Of a stretch of 64,000 nt of DNA, positions 11,413 to 25,044 are shown in pieces; position 1 is the stretch's first letter; each line of letters starts with the position of its first letter. The DNA is from Pontederia crassipes (Eukaryota; Streptophyta; Magnoliopsida; Commelinales; Pontederiaceae). The stretch lies in contig CM060188.1 of NCBI GenBank assembly GCA_030549335.1, positions 7,626,001 to 7,690,000 on the forward strand, in the 5' to 3' direction. Below the pieces are notes generated by a model. That model worked only from the letters and a program-made list of their open reading frames with translations. It was not told the origin of the DNA and did not search any database. The position numbers and the translations under genes were made by a program.

Positions 11413-13017
11413 GAACCCATATATCCATACTAGATAAGGTGAGAATGTAAGGCCACTTAAAAACTACCATTTGATAATATTATTCTTCAATATGATAATA
11501 TCAAAATTTTAGAATGCAGTGACACATCTATTCAATTATGAACTAAAATATTTCGAATTCAAATTTCATATGCATTCTTTTTATTCATTTATTTTTATCA
11601 TTCTGAGTTGAATCTCGGTAGGAAGATTTCGAGTTGGAACTTTAAAAAAAAGTGCCATTGTTAATGAGAACTAATTTATGCTCCTATATTTTGGAGAGAG
11701 AAAAATATCAATTGCTAAAATTGATCCATTGTTTTTTTTAAGAATCGACTATTATCATTGACTTCATCATAGTCGAGCTAAAGTCCATGAGGTACACAAC
11801 CGAGCCAACGTGTCTCAAAGGTGATGTTGCTTCCTGATTTGTGTACTGTCGCACCATGTGGCCAGCTTGGATTGGGACCTGGTTCATTGCCATGGCTTTA
11901 CCCTATTGGTAAGAATTATATATTCATTTTATGTGTTTATCTTCCTATGATTGAGTTGATATTATGATTATAATGCAAAAAAAAAATAAAAAAATCCTTA
12001 TGGTTCAAGGAGGCTGAAAACATGTTTTCTTGATTCATTTTTAATAGTTCATATTTCATAGCTATTAAACACCTTGTATACTATAATGTCTTCACTAGTT
12101 ATATAGATTTTGGCTCCCTACATGAAGTTTAATGCTTCTTATGTGGTGAGTTTAATGAACTCCCAAAGTGAAAGGTAATTGAGAGCCAAATATGAAAAAA
12201 ATCATAGAAAACGAGGAACTTTTTATATTTGAAAAGAAGAATTTTTTATGGGCAGGGACACTCATCAAAATTTGTGCCAAGAACATTTTTATATATTAAT
12301 ATATGGATAGAAATTCATTACATTTTTATGATTCGAAGAGTTCAATTCTCATTGTCACTTCTCCACGATTATGAAAAATGTCGCAAATATGATAATATTT
12401 TAAAGTTATTTTCATAAAACATTCTTAAACTATCTTATTTTTTTATATTTAACTAATTTGAACTTATTTTTTTATCTTTAAACTATCGTGATTTTTTTAA
12501 TTTAATTATTTCGTCGACTTTTTTTCAATTTTTCTGTTAATTTCATTTCTTTTTATTTATAAAAAAATAAAAAAATATTCCTCCCTTCTATTTTATTTTT
12601 TAGTTTCGACCAACTCAGACTCCGACCTCTGTAATATAGTTCTTCCATTTGTCACTTATATTCCAAACTCTTTTGGTTTGGCCTTTAGCAGTTGATATGA
12701 CAAGTTATATTAGACAAAATTTGTTCAACTTGTCGACCGTCAGATAAGGTCCTTTTTTTTTTCGCGCCCGTCCGAATGATTTCTGGTGTTGGAGACTATT
12801 AAAAAGGGTCCATTTTAATTAGGCTTATTCATGGACCATAATCTCAGTTTTTCTCAAAAAGTTGAGGCAGAAAGTTTCTCTTAATTTTCAGTATTTCGCA
12901 ACCAAGAAGCTTTTCTTAATATTTTTTTTAGATTGATAAAAAATTGGACACATTTCTAAACAGAATATTTTGATACAGTATTACGTATAAGGTAATTATT
13001 TAATATGATTTTCATTA
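11413..13017. other. AT-rich intergenic DNA
   Basis: No exon or transposon end recognised. A short GC-richer patch lies at about 11780-11910. The frame at 12229-12417 has no recognisable features. Confidence 0.5.
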
Positions 13018-13145
13018 TCTATATATATATATATATATAAAAGCAGATGTAGAAAGTGACACGTGTCGAACTCTCATAAATTAAATATATAAAGTGATAA
13101 TATTATAATTATATAATCATTGATACTTAAATATTAGTTATTAGA

Positions 13146-13179
<34 letters not shown>

Positions 13180-13265
13180 TACCACGTGACGAGCTCTCAT
13201 AAATTGAATGTATAAAAAAATAATATTTTAATTATATAATCATGAAAACTCATAAGTTAGTTATT
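13018..13265 (+). repeat. Tandem duplication of the Helitron 5' end
   Basis: About 125 bp including the TA-rich start, CACGTG, CTCTCATAAATT and the following TATAATTATATAATCAT is repeated (13018-13142 and about 13143-13265). Confidence 0.65.
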
Positions 13266-13324
13266 AAAAATATATATAATTATATTTATTTATATTTTAA
13301 AATTATATATTTATAATTATAAAT

Positions 13325-13600
13325 AGAGGGACTTTTAGTTTCATTTGCATACTTGATGCCTTCTCTTGAAGGAAAAACTTCATGCGGACCTACAAATATA
13401 GGTCTGTGCATAATAAAAAAATATTTATATATAATTTTCTTTCCTATAATAAAAATATTAAATGTTATATGGAGCTTTTAATTTATATTTGTATACTCGA
13501 CGCCTTCTTTGAAGGCAAAGAGTATGTGAGGACCCACAAATATAAGTTTGTGCACAATAAAAAAAATACTCTTATATAATTTCTCTTTGTCTAATAAAAA
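13325..13600 (+). repeat. Short repeated motif family inside the Helitron
   Basis: A block with a Y-GAYGCCTTCT-TTGAAGG core followed by GGACC-ACAAATATA and AATAAAAAAA occurs at about 13325-13430 and 13470-13565, and in diverged form at about 14993-15090 and 17125-17225. Small open frames through these blocks are not supported as genes. Confidence 0.55.
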
Positions 13601-14008
13601 TTAAGTATTATAATTTTTATATAAGAAAATATAAATTTTATAAAGTTCGATATGCATTTCATACTCTAATGATGATATCTATTGATGATTAATATAAGTA
13701 TCATCAAAGTTTTCAATATATAGGATACAGATAAGTAGCTATGTATGTAGATTATATATCTACATCTTATATATACAAATAAAGATAAGCATATATGTAT
13801 CTACATCTTATACATCTCATGTATATGTGTGTTTGTGTGTGTATATATATGTATATATATGAAAGATTTTTTCTATAGCCAATGATATATGAAATAAATC
13901 ATATATTTTTGTATTAATAATATTTATTCTCATATATTATATATACTAATAATTATGAATTGTATATATTATTTTTTTATTGTTATCAAGTTGTTATGCT
14001 ATGAAGGC

Positions 14009-14700
14009 GATAGAAGATTTACATATATCAATTATTTTAGAATATCAAACAACGAAGATTTGTAATCATGTTGTTACTATGGGATAGTTTGTTATAAACC
14101 AATATAGGATGCATAATTAGTTAATAATAAAATAATCAACTAAACATAATCATTTTATTAGTATAATTAATATGTGAAATAATTCATATATTTTTGTATT
14201 AATAATATTTATAATCCTATATTATTTCTATTGATAATTTTTAGTCGTATATAGTTATTTTTTTATTTTTATGAGGTTGGTGTTCTATAAAGGAGATAGA
14301 AGATTTACGTACATCAATTATTTTAGAATATCAAACAACTAAGATTTGTGATCATTTTGTTATTACTGAATAATTTGTTATAAACTAATATATGATACAT
14401 AATATGCTAATAATAAAATACTTAGCTAGACTTAATCATTATTTTAATATTATGAATAGTTTTTAAATTTATTATTATATGTATATCGATATGTCATAGT
14501 TCATTATAAACAAATGCATGATTCATAATTAGCTAATAACAAAAAAATCAATCAAATTTAATCATTTTGTTATTGTTATTTTATCAAGATAGAAGATTTA
14601 TGCATATCAATCATTTTAGAATATCAAACAAAATAATCATTTTATTATTATTGGATAGTTAGTTACAAACCAATATAAGATACTTAATCACCTATAATAA
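14009..14700 (+). repeat. Three tandem units of about 290 bp
   Basis: Units begin GATAGAAGATTTA at 14009, 14295 and 14588 and continue with ATTTTAGAATATCAAACAA, TTGTTATAAACCAATATA-like and CATAATTAG-like sequence. Divergence between units is substantial, so the array is not recent. Confidence 0.65.
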
Positions 14701-14889
14701 AAGTTAGCTATTATTTAAATTATTATTTAATTATGTTACTTATGAAAAAATTTTATATGTAAATAAGACATAGTATAATATCTATAAAAGTTTATTATTG
14801 AGTGATTTCTAATTTAATTATTATTTCTTATATATTATCTACATTAACTATAAATATCGCGATGTATATGATGTTATGGTGCATATTGT

Positions 14890-17800
14890 AAAAGCAAGTT
14901 ATACATTCTATTATGTGTGCATGTTTTCTCTCAAGAATAAGAATTTTTTTTATAAATTGTATATACAAATTGTGTATTGTACACCATGTACAAATAGAGG
15001 GACTCTCAATTTTTATTTGCATATTTGACTCCCTCTTTAAAAGCAAAGAGTACGTGCGAGCATACGAATATACACATGTGTGTGATAAAAAAATATTTTA
15101 TTATAATATCATCGTGATATTCAAAAGTTCATTATGATATATATTTATTTATTCATATTTTTAAATTCAATATTTGTAATTATGAATAGATGATGCTTCC
15201 AAAATAGTAGTATACTTGACGTCCTTTATGATATAGAGTGCCATGTGTAGATCTCTAAGTGTATGCCTCCATATGCTAACAAAATGTTGTATGCATATGA
15301 AGATATTTAAGTCAAAAATTTGCATCTTTGATCTTATAATAATAATTACATTTATTATTAATAATAAATCATAATTATTTTTTAGTATTATGATAATAAT
15401 CCTAATGAATTAATGTTTATAAAATTATTACTATGTAAACTTAATAATATCAATGAGTATCATATCATTTAGTGCTTAAAACCTTTTTTTGTTGGTTATT
15501 GAAGTTTACACATTTATACTCATATTTATTATTTTTATATAAAAGAAAAGATAAAAGATGGTAAGTATCATTATTTCATTAAGCAGTGTATCTTTAAATT
15601 TAGTTTTTAAATGAAAGTTTATAAAGTATGTTAGTTATGTTATAATAATAAATAAAATAATTTATATTCATAATTAATATATATCACGATGATATTGATT
15701 AATATTGAGTAAATAACTATGTTCCCTATATAATATAATTATAATTTTAAAATTATATTTCCTTTATAATAAAAAATAAAATATTATAAAAAATATAGTT
15801 ATATATTTATATTCACACGTATCTATGTATAATAATTATATGATGCCACATATGAAATAAAATTATATCAAATAATTATATTTTCTAAAAAACTATTATG
15901 AACAAGAATTGATCATATACAATAAAATTAGTATTTTTTGTATCTATCTATCAAAAATGCTTTTTGTCCCACATTCAAAGATTTTCAAATATAAATGAAA
16001 ATGGAATCATATTCAACTATGTAATTTAATCTCACATTTGAAGTTTATAATATGAAATAGATAAGATGGACTATAAAATAGGAAGAATTCACAAACTTTA
16101 TAACTATCTTTCCGATTAAGTCAGGTGGAAGATAAATATAAATAAATTCTAATGTTAAGTTATATAGAAGATAAATATAACAATTATATTTCATATCTAT
16201 ATTGTATTCTAAAGAATAAAATATATTCCTATTGTTCCATTGAGAACAACCCAAACGATGAATAAAAAAATTATGTATTAATAATAATGCACATTATATT
16301 TGACAATTGGAAGGAATAAATGTTATCTTACACACACAAAATAATCTTTTTAAATTTAATTTTAAATAATATATTATGTATATCTATAATGACAACATGA
16401 ATAAACTAAATATTATTTATATAACATATCATATATTTTTTAGTTCCTCGTGTAAATATTATCAAACATTAAGAAGTAAAATATATAAAAAAAATATAAC
16501 CAATGTGAGGATTTGCATGGAATTAACTTATGATCATCTAAAAAATTTGACACCTATACTCAAATAATAATATTAAAAAAATATTACTTATATTTCTAAT
16601 TAAAATAAATGTTGTCAACACCAAATATAAACTTTTAGTTATATCAGATAAAATATTTAACTTCAATCATTATTCATATTTAATACATAACATGCATATA
16701 TACACACACCTTAAAGAGAGTTAAAAGTTAGATGTAACCCTATCATGAAGTCATGTAATATGATCTAGATAATTAAATTCTTAAAGTTAGATCGTGTACA
16801 ATAAAAAATAACATTAATTAATTTTTCAGAATGAAAAACATATAATTGTTTATATAGATTGTTGGATGAAAGTTATAACAATTAAGTATATATTTTAAAA
16901 TAAATTATTATAAAAATATACTTAATTAAGAAGTGAATGCATTGTGGTGGACATTTTTTTAAAAATAGACAACAAAAAATAATTTGCTTTCTCTCAACAA
17001 CAAAAAGTAATTATATATTACAAAAGCAAGTTATACATTCTATTATGTGTGCATGCTTTCTCTCAATAATAAAAAAAATATTTTTTTATAAATTGTATAT
17101 ATAAATTGTGTATTGTACACCATGTATAAATAGAGGGGCTCTCAAATTTTATTTCATATTCGACGCCCTCTTTAAAAGAAAAGAGTACGTGTGGGCATAC
17201 AAATATACACATGTGCGTGATAAAAAATATTTTATTATAATATCATCATGATATTCAAAAGTTCATTATGAAATATATATATATATATATATATATGTTT
17301 ATTCATGTTTTTAAATTCAATATTTGTAACTATGAATAGATGATGCTTCCAAAATAGTAGTATACTTGACGTCCTTTATGATATAGAATATTATGTACAG
17401 ATCTGATCTCTAAGTGTATGTCTCTATATGCTAATAAAATGTTGTATGTATATGAAGATATATTTAAGTAAAAAACTTGCATATTTGATCTTATAATAAT
17501 AATTACATTTATTATTAATAAAAAGCATAATTATTTTTTATTATGATAATAATCTTAATGAATTAATATTCATAAAATTATTACTAAGGTAAACTTAATA
17601 ATATCAATGAGTATCACATCATTTAGTACTAAAAGTTTTTTTTTGTTATTAAAGTTTACACATTTATATCCATATTTATTTATTTATATAAAAGAAAAGA
17701 TAGAAAATGTTAAGTATCATTATTTCATTAAACAATGTATCGTTAAAATTATTGTTTAAATGAAAATTTATAAAGTATGTTAGTTATGTTATAATAATAA

Positions 17801-17968
17801 ATAAAATAATTTATATTTATAATTAATATATATCATGATGATATTGATTAATATTGAGTAAATGTCTATGTTCCCTATGTAATATACTCATAATTTTAAA
17901 ATTATATTTCCTTTATAATAAAAAAATAAAATATTATAAAAAATTTAGTTATATATTTATATTCACAC

Positions 17969-18003
<35 letters not shown>

Positions 18004-19262
18004 TAGATAGATAGATAGATACATACATACATGCATACATATATATGCTAAGGTAGAAGTTGCCAAATGAAAAATTCTTATGATGCCACATATGAAATAA
18101 AATTATATTAAATAATTATATATTTTTTAAAAACTATTGTGAACTAGAATTTATCATATACAATAAAATTAGTAATTTTTGTATCTATCTATCAAATATG
18201 CTTTTAGTCTCACATTCAAATGTTTCCAAATATAAATGAAAATGGAATTATATTCAACTATGTAATTTAATCTCACATTTGAAGTTTATAATATGAAATA
18301 CATAAGATGGACTATAAAATAGGAAGAATTCAGAAACCTTATAGATATATTTCCGGATTAAGTCAATCTATCAATAATTTTTTAAGACTTGAAGGCAGAA
18401 GCATAATGAAATAAAAAAAATAAAAATAAATTCTAATGTTAAGTTATATAGAAGATAAATATAACATTCATATTTCATATTTATATTGTATTATAAAGAA
18501 TAAAATATATTCTTATTGTTCCATTGAGAGCAACCCAAACGATGAATAAAAAAATTATGTATTAATGATAATGCACATTATATTTGACAGAAAAAGGGAT
18601 AAATGCTACCTGACACACATAAAATAATCTTTTTAAATTTACTTTTAAATAATATATTATGTATATCTATAATAACAACATGAATAAATTAAATATTATT
18701 TATATAAATATATCATATATTTTTTAGTTCCTCGTGTAAATATTATCAAACACTAAAAAGTAAAATATATATATAAAAGTATAACCAGGGTGGGGATTTG
18801 CATGAAACTAACTTATGATCATCTTAAAAATTTGATACCTATACTCAAATAATAATATTAAAAAAATTACTTATATTTCTTATTAAAATAAATGTTGTCA
18901 ACATTAGATATAAACTTTTAGTTAAGATAAAATATTTAACTTGAATCATTATTTATATTTAATATATACATAACATGCATATATACACACACCTTAAAGA
19001 GAGTTAAAGGTTGGATGTAACCCTATCATGAAGCCATATAATATGATTTAGATAATTGAATTCTTAAAGTTAGATCATGACATTAATTAATTTTAAGAAT
19101 GAAAAAAATATAATTGTTTATATAGATTATTGGAAAGAAGTTATAACAATTAAGTATATATTTTAAAATAAATTATTTAAAAAAATATACTTAATTAAAA
19201 GTGAATGTATTGTGGTGGACATTTTTAAAAAAATAGACAACAAAATATAATTAGCTACAAAA
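14890..19262 (+). repeat. Direct duplication of about 2.1 kb (two copies)
   Basis: Copy A (14890 to about 17000) and copy B (17022 to about 19262) are nearly adjacent. Both begin AAAAGCAAGTTATACATTCT, both contain GTATTGTACACCATGTA, TAGTAGTATACTTGACGTCC and GAGCAACCCAAACGATGAAT (or its near match), and both end near GTGGTGGACATTTTT then TAGACAACAAAA. Copy B has gained a TA/TAGA/CATA microsatellite at about 17970-18045 and a short insertion near 18365-18415. No coding frame is conserved, so this is a non-coding tandem duplication inside the candidate Helitron. Confidence 0.8.
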
Positions 19263-20021
19263 TATAACAAAATATAAGTAATAAAATAATTTACATATAA
19301 TTATCATCTTTGTCATTTCATCATTAATCTCTCCATATAAATATAGCATATATAATTAAATGTAAAGGTAGAAGTTGACCTATGACACTATTTCTTTAAG
19401 TCACATATAATGATTAAAATATTTAAATTTAATAGTCATTTTAGTATGATATATAATAATTTAATTTATTTATGTTATATATCTTTACATACATATAGCA
19501 TGTCAAATATGACATTTTTACGTTGTCACATAGAAAATTAAATAGATAAAATAAAAATAATAGAAATTGTTAAAATACTAAAATAAATAGTATTTACTTA
19601 ATTCTAAGACATGATATTATTTTAAAAAAATATATATCAATTGATATTTATACCTATATTATATCAAAATTAAAAAGATATATAGTTTGAAAAAAGAAGT
19701 CACGGTGTTTTTATATTGTCATATGTAAATTAACATTAATAAAATTAAAAGTTTTAAATAATAGATGTTAACAAAGTAACAAAATTAAGGGGGAAAAAGA
19801 TAGAGTAAAATATAATTAAATATGAAAGAGAATGTAATAAATTTAAAAAATAATTTTAATTTAATTTAATTTATTATAACATATTTACATATATAAGTTT
19901 CTAAGGCTAGAAAATAATTATATAATCTATAAAATTTATATCAAAATAATTTTTTTATTTTATAATCAAAATTTGTGTTTAATTCTGTATCCTCCACGCA
20001 TCGCGCGAGTCATCATACTAG

Positions 20022-21599
20022 TAGAACCAAATGAGCAAATATGAAAAACATTTTTTTCTCAGGAAAAATTGTCCTATAACTTATTTTTTGTTAAAAAAAT
20101 AGTAGCTGAAAAATATGACATTTATCGTCTCCACCGAATTCTCTCACAAAACACTTCGCTTTTTTTTTAAACATTTTCTTTTTATATGCCTTTATGTCGG
20201 GAAAAAGTTGGGCCAAGGTATTTAAAAGATCACGAGTGGCTTATCAACGTCATGGCCTCCATGAGGAGATCAGATACAGCAACACATAACTATAAACAGT
20301 AACAACAACAATAACAATAACACCAAAACTTCACAGAGCACGTCCATCTTATCGTCTTCTAAACAATTCGATGAGCTTGTGGAGCTCAATCTGCCACATA
20401 GCGAGCGAGGCCAAGAGGCCTCAAGCGCCCCCATGAACATGTCATATCCTAGTTGATGCATCGGATGGACGTCAAGTGGTTGATATTATACCTCCGGTTC
20501 CTCCACCACCGCGAACTCCGGTTAGATTCAGTGCGTTGTAGATTCTTATCCAAGACTTGTATCATTGGTCTAGGTGAAGGAAGTATGACTGCTTTACCAA
20601 TAGTTGACTCAATCTGAAGACGTTTCGGCTTATATTTCTACTAATGTAATTTCCATTACAGATGGGCAAATATTCTTATCTGCCGATCTATTCCTGCATT
20701 GATCCAGGGCCGTTGCAATCTCAACTACATATTAAATCAGTGGAGTCTTCATCTAACCTCATCAGGTTACCCAAAACAAGGGCGCAGACAGAAGCATGCA
20801 GGCAGAGTGGGTCTCTTCCTTTCCTCCCCTTGAGCCAGAACAACACGGCTGTGTGCTTTGTGCCGATAGCAAACTAACAAATTGCTTCTTCTGTCTGCTT
20901 CCAGACCCTTTCTCTTTCCTCAGTGGTCGTGCTCATGGGGGGTCATGAACAGTGATGCAGATGGGCACCTTGTCCATGGATCTCAGCAGAGGCTCTTTTC
21001 TAGGGCCTGTCTGCGGTGAGCCAGCATGTGGTGGAACTAATCATGATCACACACAAATGAGAAGCTTTTCTCCTTACAAGTTGCACAAGATCTTAGTTGC
21101 AGAAGACAACAATGTGGATTGATGGCCAATAGTCTGAGAAAGATTGAGCTGGGTAACTGACCACACAGAGTAGTTGAACCTATAACATTGCAGATGCAAA
21201 GGTGTGCAAGGTTCTTTCCACATCTGGAGTTAGTACTTTGCTTTTCAGTGATCAGATATGGTGTTCTAGTTCAGTTTGAGTCTGTTGTACTTTTTGTTCT
21301 GCTAGAAATGAACCGACCCAGGATAAATGTCTTTTAGAGGACTTGGCATCCAAGAGAAGTGAATCCCAATATATCCATATCAGTGCCACGAAGATGCCAA
21401 AGAAGCACACAAGTTTTCCTGAATTGATGCAAAGGGAAACACTTATTAAGAACTAAATAGTAAATAACATATATCTCATCGACACTTGGATTTGAAATCA
21501 GGAAGTACCTCTGTTGAATTTTCTATTCAAATGGAACATTTACCACAAAGCATAGCTTGGAAGTTTAAAATGACAATAGCGATATATATATTTTCCTGA
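20022..21599. other. Intergenic DNA of more balanced composition
   Basis: Base composition is less AT-biased than in the Helitron and could include transcribed non-coding sequence. No exon could be assigned to a known family. Frames at 20662-20877 and 20976-21122 encode proteins I do not recognise. Confidence 0.4.
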
Positions 21600-21615
21600 T
21601 ATGAAACAGTAAACC

Positions 21616-21833
21616 ACCATTAGATGCGCCAGTAAGAAGAATAGATCAAATAATCTGGAGTCCGATTAAAAGAGGGAGAGGGAGGCCAAGGCGGACACTT
21701 GGCGAACTAATAGAGCAGGATCTATTGGTGAATAATATACCGAAAAGTTTAGTTACTAATAGAGCGGAATGGCGTCGTATGATCCATGTAGCCGACCCCA
21801 CCTAGTGGGATAAGACTTTGTTGTTGTTGTTGT
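21616..21833 (+). mobile_element. 5'-truncated RTE-type LINE tail with 16-bp target duplication
   Basis: The block ends GTAGCCGACCCCACCTAGTG then GGATAAGACTT and (TTG)n, the characteristic 3' end of plant RTE-clade LINEs. Its upstream part reads in frame as a basic peptide, RGRGRPRRTL ... RAEWRRMIHVADPT, matching the C-terminal end of RTE reverse transcriptases. It is bounded by a perfect 16-bp direct repeat, TATGAAACAGTAAACC, at 21600-21615 and 21834-21849, which marks target-primed insertion of a short, dead 3' fragment. Confidence 0.85.
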
Positions 21834-21849
21834 TATGAAACAGTAAACC

Positions 21850-22489
21850 CAGAGTTTGATACCGAAGTTAAGTTCCTTTTACATCTAGTTTCAATTTAAG
21901 CATTTTACTCATTAAGAATAGAGATGTGATATCTTTGCATTTTCAACCTAGAACATGCAAGGTCAGTGACATGATAATATAAGGCAATGAATTGCATCAA
22001 AACAAATTAAAAAGATTTATGATGTTGTGAATTATACATTTATAACTTCTGATTTAGAAGTTTGTTACCTTATCATGCCTTTTTGAGGGGACGAGACTAT
22101 GCACCAATAGTCACACATCCAAAAGCCAAAGTGAAAACATAGAAAATCACACCAATATTTCCAGCATTTGGTCCCACCAAATTGTTGGTCAAACCAAGAT
22201 TTTAAAGCATCGAATAACAAAGTTAGTAAATAAGAATAATAAAAGGAATTGACCTCTTCTGAACATCAGTTTTCTGATTCATAAAGGAGATCTGTATTTC
22301 AAATATTTTTTAGAAGGGATCTGTATTTCGAATATGAACCACTTTCCACTTTCAAACATGAGCTTGAATGACAATCAACAATCTGAAAAGCATTTAAATT
22401 GAAAAAGATAAAAAACTATATGCTTTTTCTTTGTTTAAAAAGATTGATAGTCAATATATATACTTTTAACTGACTATTTCTTTCTTCTA
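21850..22489. other. Spacer between two LINE tails
   Basis: AT-rich, no gene or element recognised. Confidence 0.5.
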
Positions 22490-22592
22490 CAACAACAACA
22501 ACAACAAAGCCTTATCCCACTAGGTGGGGTCGGCTACATGGATCATACGACGCCATTCCGCTCTATTAATAACCAAACCTTTCGGTATATTA
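22490..22592 (-). mobile_element. Second RTE-type LINE tail, opposite orientation
   Basis: Begins (CAA)n followed by AGCCTTATCCCACTAGGTGG and continues GGTCGGCTACATGGATCATA, the reverse complement of the tail at 21616-21833, until GGTATATTA. It is truncated even earlier than the first copy. No target duplication was found. Confidence 0.75.
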
Positions 22593-25029
22593 TATCAAAA
22601 TGAGATCTGCTATGAAAGTATATAACATTTTTTGCTTCTTTCAACATGGTGTAGATTATTAAATCACATCTTTTTAGGTAAAACATTTGTGTCAATTCCT
22701 CATGAGATTAACATGCATTCAGCATATGATTACCAATGTATCAAATCCTTTTTTCATAACTTCAGTAAATCAGATTTCAGATATTGTTCACAAAACTACT
22801 CATTCTATCAGAAGAGATAATTCCTTGAAACAGTGAAGGTACATTTGAAATCAACAGATGGTGAACAATTATTGAATCTCTGAATATTGGTTTGTACTTT
22901 TTTTGAGAGTGCAATATTGGTTTGGACTTGTCTGAATGTTTTTTAGTTTTAAATCGTGGTAATGATCATTAGACAAGATGAACTATCAACCACCATGCTG
23001 CCAAGAAACAAGCACAAACCCATGCCTATGGAACCCAGGTGTATGACTCTTCTGTCACAGAAATATACATTTCATTATCAAAAAACCACATTGCAATCTA
23101 CCAGAAGATGCGACAACAGTAATATAAAAAACTATATAACTCTAGCATTTCTAACAAGTGATATTCTATAAAGCAAATACATAAGGAACATAATATAAAG
23201 TACAAATTTCATATAGCTTATCAACTTAAACTAATGACTAAGCTGCCTATAACTATATATATTTGAACAAATTAAAAATAATTATGGAAACTTATCCTGT
23301 TACAAAGTATTCTAGCTTGTTTCTTCTAGCTACAGAATGTTAGGTGCTTTTTTTTAGAGTAACCATGTTAATTTTCTGTTTCTTATTTAGAACTTCGAAA
23401 ACAATTACTTACCAACTCAATTTGGAGAATTCTGACAAACCAGCCTGATCCAATCTGATTTGACTTTGCAAGCCGAGGTTACGAGCCACAGGGAGACACG
23501 GAACGATATTTTTTTCTGGGAAGGCTCCTATTCAGAAATTTCTGATCAGATACCCTGCTCCATGTTAAATATGTGCGGCCCACTGATCCAACAGGTGGAA
23601 ATTAGTTTGAGTCTTCAGAATTAGGTGGAAATTCTAATCTGAAGGGGTATCAGTCAGATAATAAAATTATTCTGAAAAAAATAGTAAAAGATTGAACAGC
23701 ATTGCCTACTCTCAAATTATGGATATTTAGAAGATGAACAATTGATTAGAATCTTCATCTCCTTGATTATCAATCTTTTGGAGTTCAGCACTAGAAGAAA
23801 TTTGTGTTCTTTCCATGTTGACTGTATCTCAGATTTCAAACATTAAATTCTGTGCATTTATGCAATATATTCAAAGAGACTGAGAATTGAACTATAAGTG
23901 TGCATATGACCTTGAATGACCACGTACCTTTGCAGTCATATGTTAGCTGAGGAACAACTGGATGCAACGTTCAGAACAAGATTTGATGTGCCACTGTGAC
24001 AAAGTAACATCCTTGCCTAAACGGTTCCTTCCAGTTGCTTCCAAAATACATACTATACTGATGCTGATGAGTTATCAGTAGAACTGTCTGCTTCATTTCA
24101 TTTTTTTGTCTCTGTTGTGTCACTTATGACATTAGAGATTGTTTCAGTTTCAGAACTTCTGCCTTCTGTTGAAAAAGCTTTTTTTTAGAAATGCTGAGAA
24201 ACAATTGGGTGTGGTACTTAAAAATTACAATTGTGTTTGTTGACCCTATCTCCACTGGCATTTTCGGAAAATGCAACACAATGCTAAAATGATAATGATC
24301 TCTCGAGGACTGCCAACTTGACTCCATTATTTACATATCTCTGACTGCCCTTTTCTTTTAGGGATCTAAGTTCCTCATGTTACATTTGTACTTCCGAAGA
24401 GACATGTAAAAGTTAAAAATGGAACACTCATAGTCCGAATCAGCTACAAACATTTGAATGTGAAAAGCATTGCAAACATATGTACAATAACTTGTTCGTG
24501 GCTGATCCTGTAAAGTACTTTTTGGTGACACTATGTGCAATGTCACATGTAAAAGTTGTAAGTGGTGACTCAAATATATGACTTCTAGGACAAAAATGAA
24601 TGCCTTCACTTATGACAACACATTTTACTGTTTTACCCCCATAATTCCGTTGGTGTCCTCCTTTTCATCGTGTCTTGTTTTATAGGAAGTTTTACATCAA
24701 ATGTCATCTTTTGAAGCTGCCACTACTGATAAAAATGGGTACAATTGTACAACATGCTTATTTTTCTTTTTTTTTTTCTCTTCCCACCCTTATCTTATGG
24801 ATGCTTCATTGCAAAGAAATATATAGAGTTGCAATCACTCCAAATGTATATTTTGGTATCATTAGAAAAAAATTTAAAAAAAACGAAGAGAAAAAAAGGG
24901 AAAATGACGGTAAAAGAGAAACTCAAACTATAAAAGAAACATGTGAAGAATTGCGCCACTTCTCAAGCATCTAGTCAGGTTTACTCCAGAGTACTTATCA
25001 GTTCTCATGACTGAAAGATATGGCCTAAC
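22593..25029. other. Intergenic DNA, no gene recognised
   Basis: Several short frames (22632-22820, 22956-23171, 24675-24974 and others) lack recognisable domains or splice-supported continuity. Poly-T runs occur near 23350, 24180 and 24765. Confidence 0.45.
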
Positions 25030-25044
25030 ACATGTGGAACTAGT

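Larger units (their letters stand above)
13018..20021 (+). mobile_element. Candidate non-autonomous Helitron, 7.0 kb
   Basis: The proposed 5' end is TCTATATATA leading into TATAAAAGCAGATG, with A immediately outside (13017). The proposed 3' end is GCGCGAGTCATCATACTAG, with T immediately outside (20022), so insertion would be between A and T as Helitrons do. Just inside the 3' CTAG, CACGCATCGCGCG can form a short GC stem around ATC; its mismatches look like C-to-T decay of a longer hairpin. Helitrons characteristically have 5'-TC, 3'-CTRR and such a hairpin and make no target duplication. The interior is extremely AT-rich and contains several families of direct repeats. No Rep/helicase coding sequence is visible, so the element is non-autonomous. 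The boundary assignment is by motif only. Confidence 0.6.

Noticed and set aside
14828..16567. Short frames in the AT-rich Helitron interior
   Set aside because: The corresponding frames are not conserved between the two 2.1-kb copies.
20662..21122. Two small plus-strand frames (20662-20877 and 20976-21122)
   Set aside because: No recognisable domain, no splice-linked neighbours; could equally be non-coding transcript or chance.
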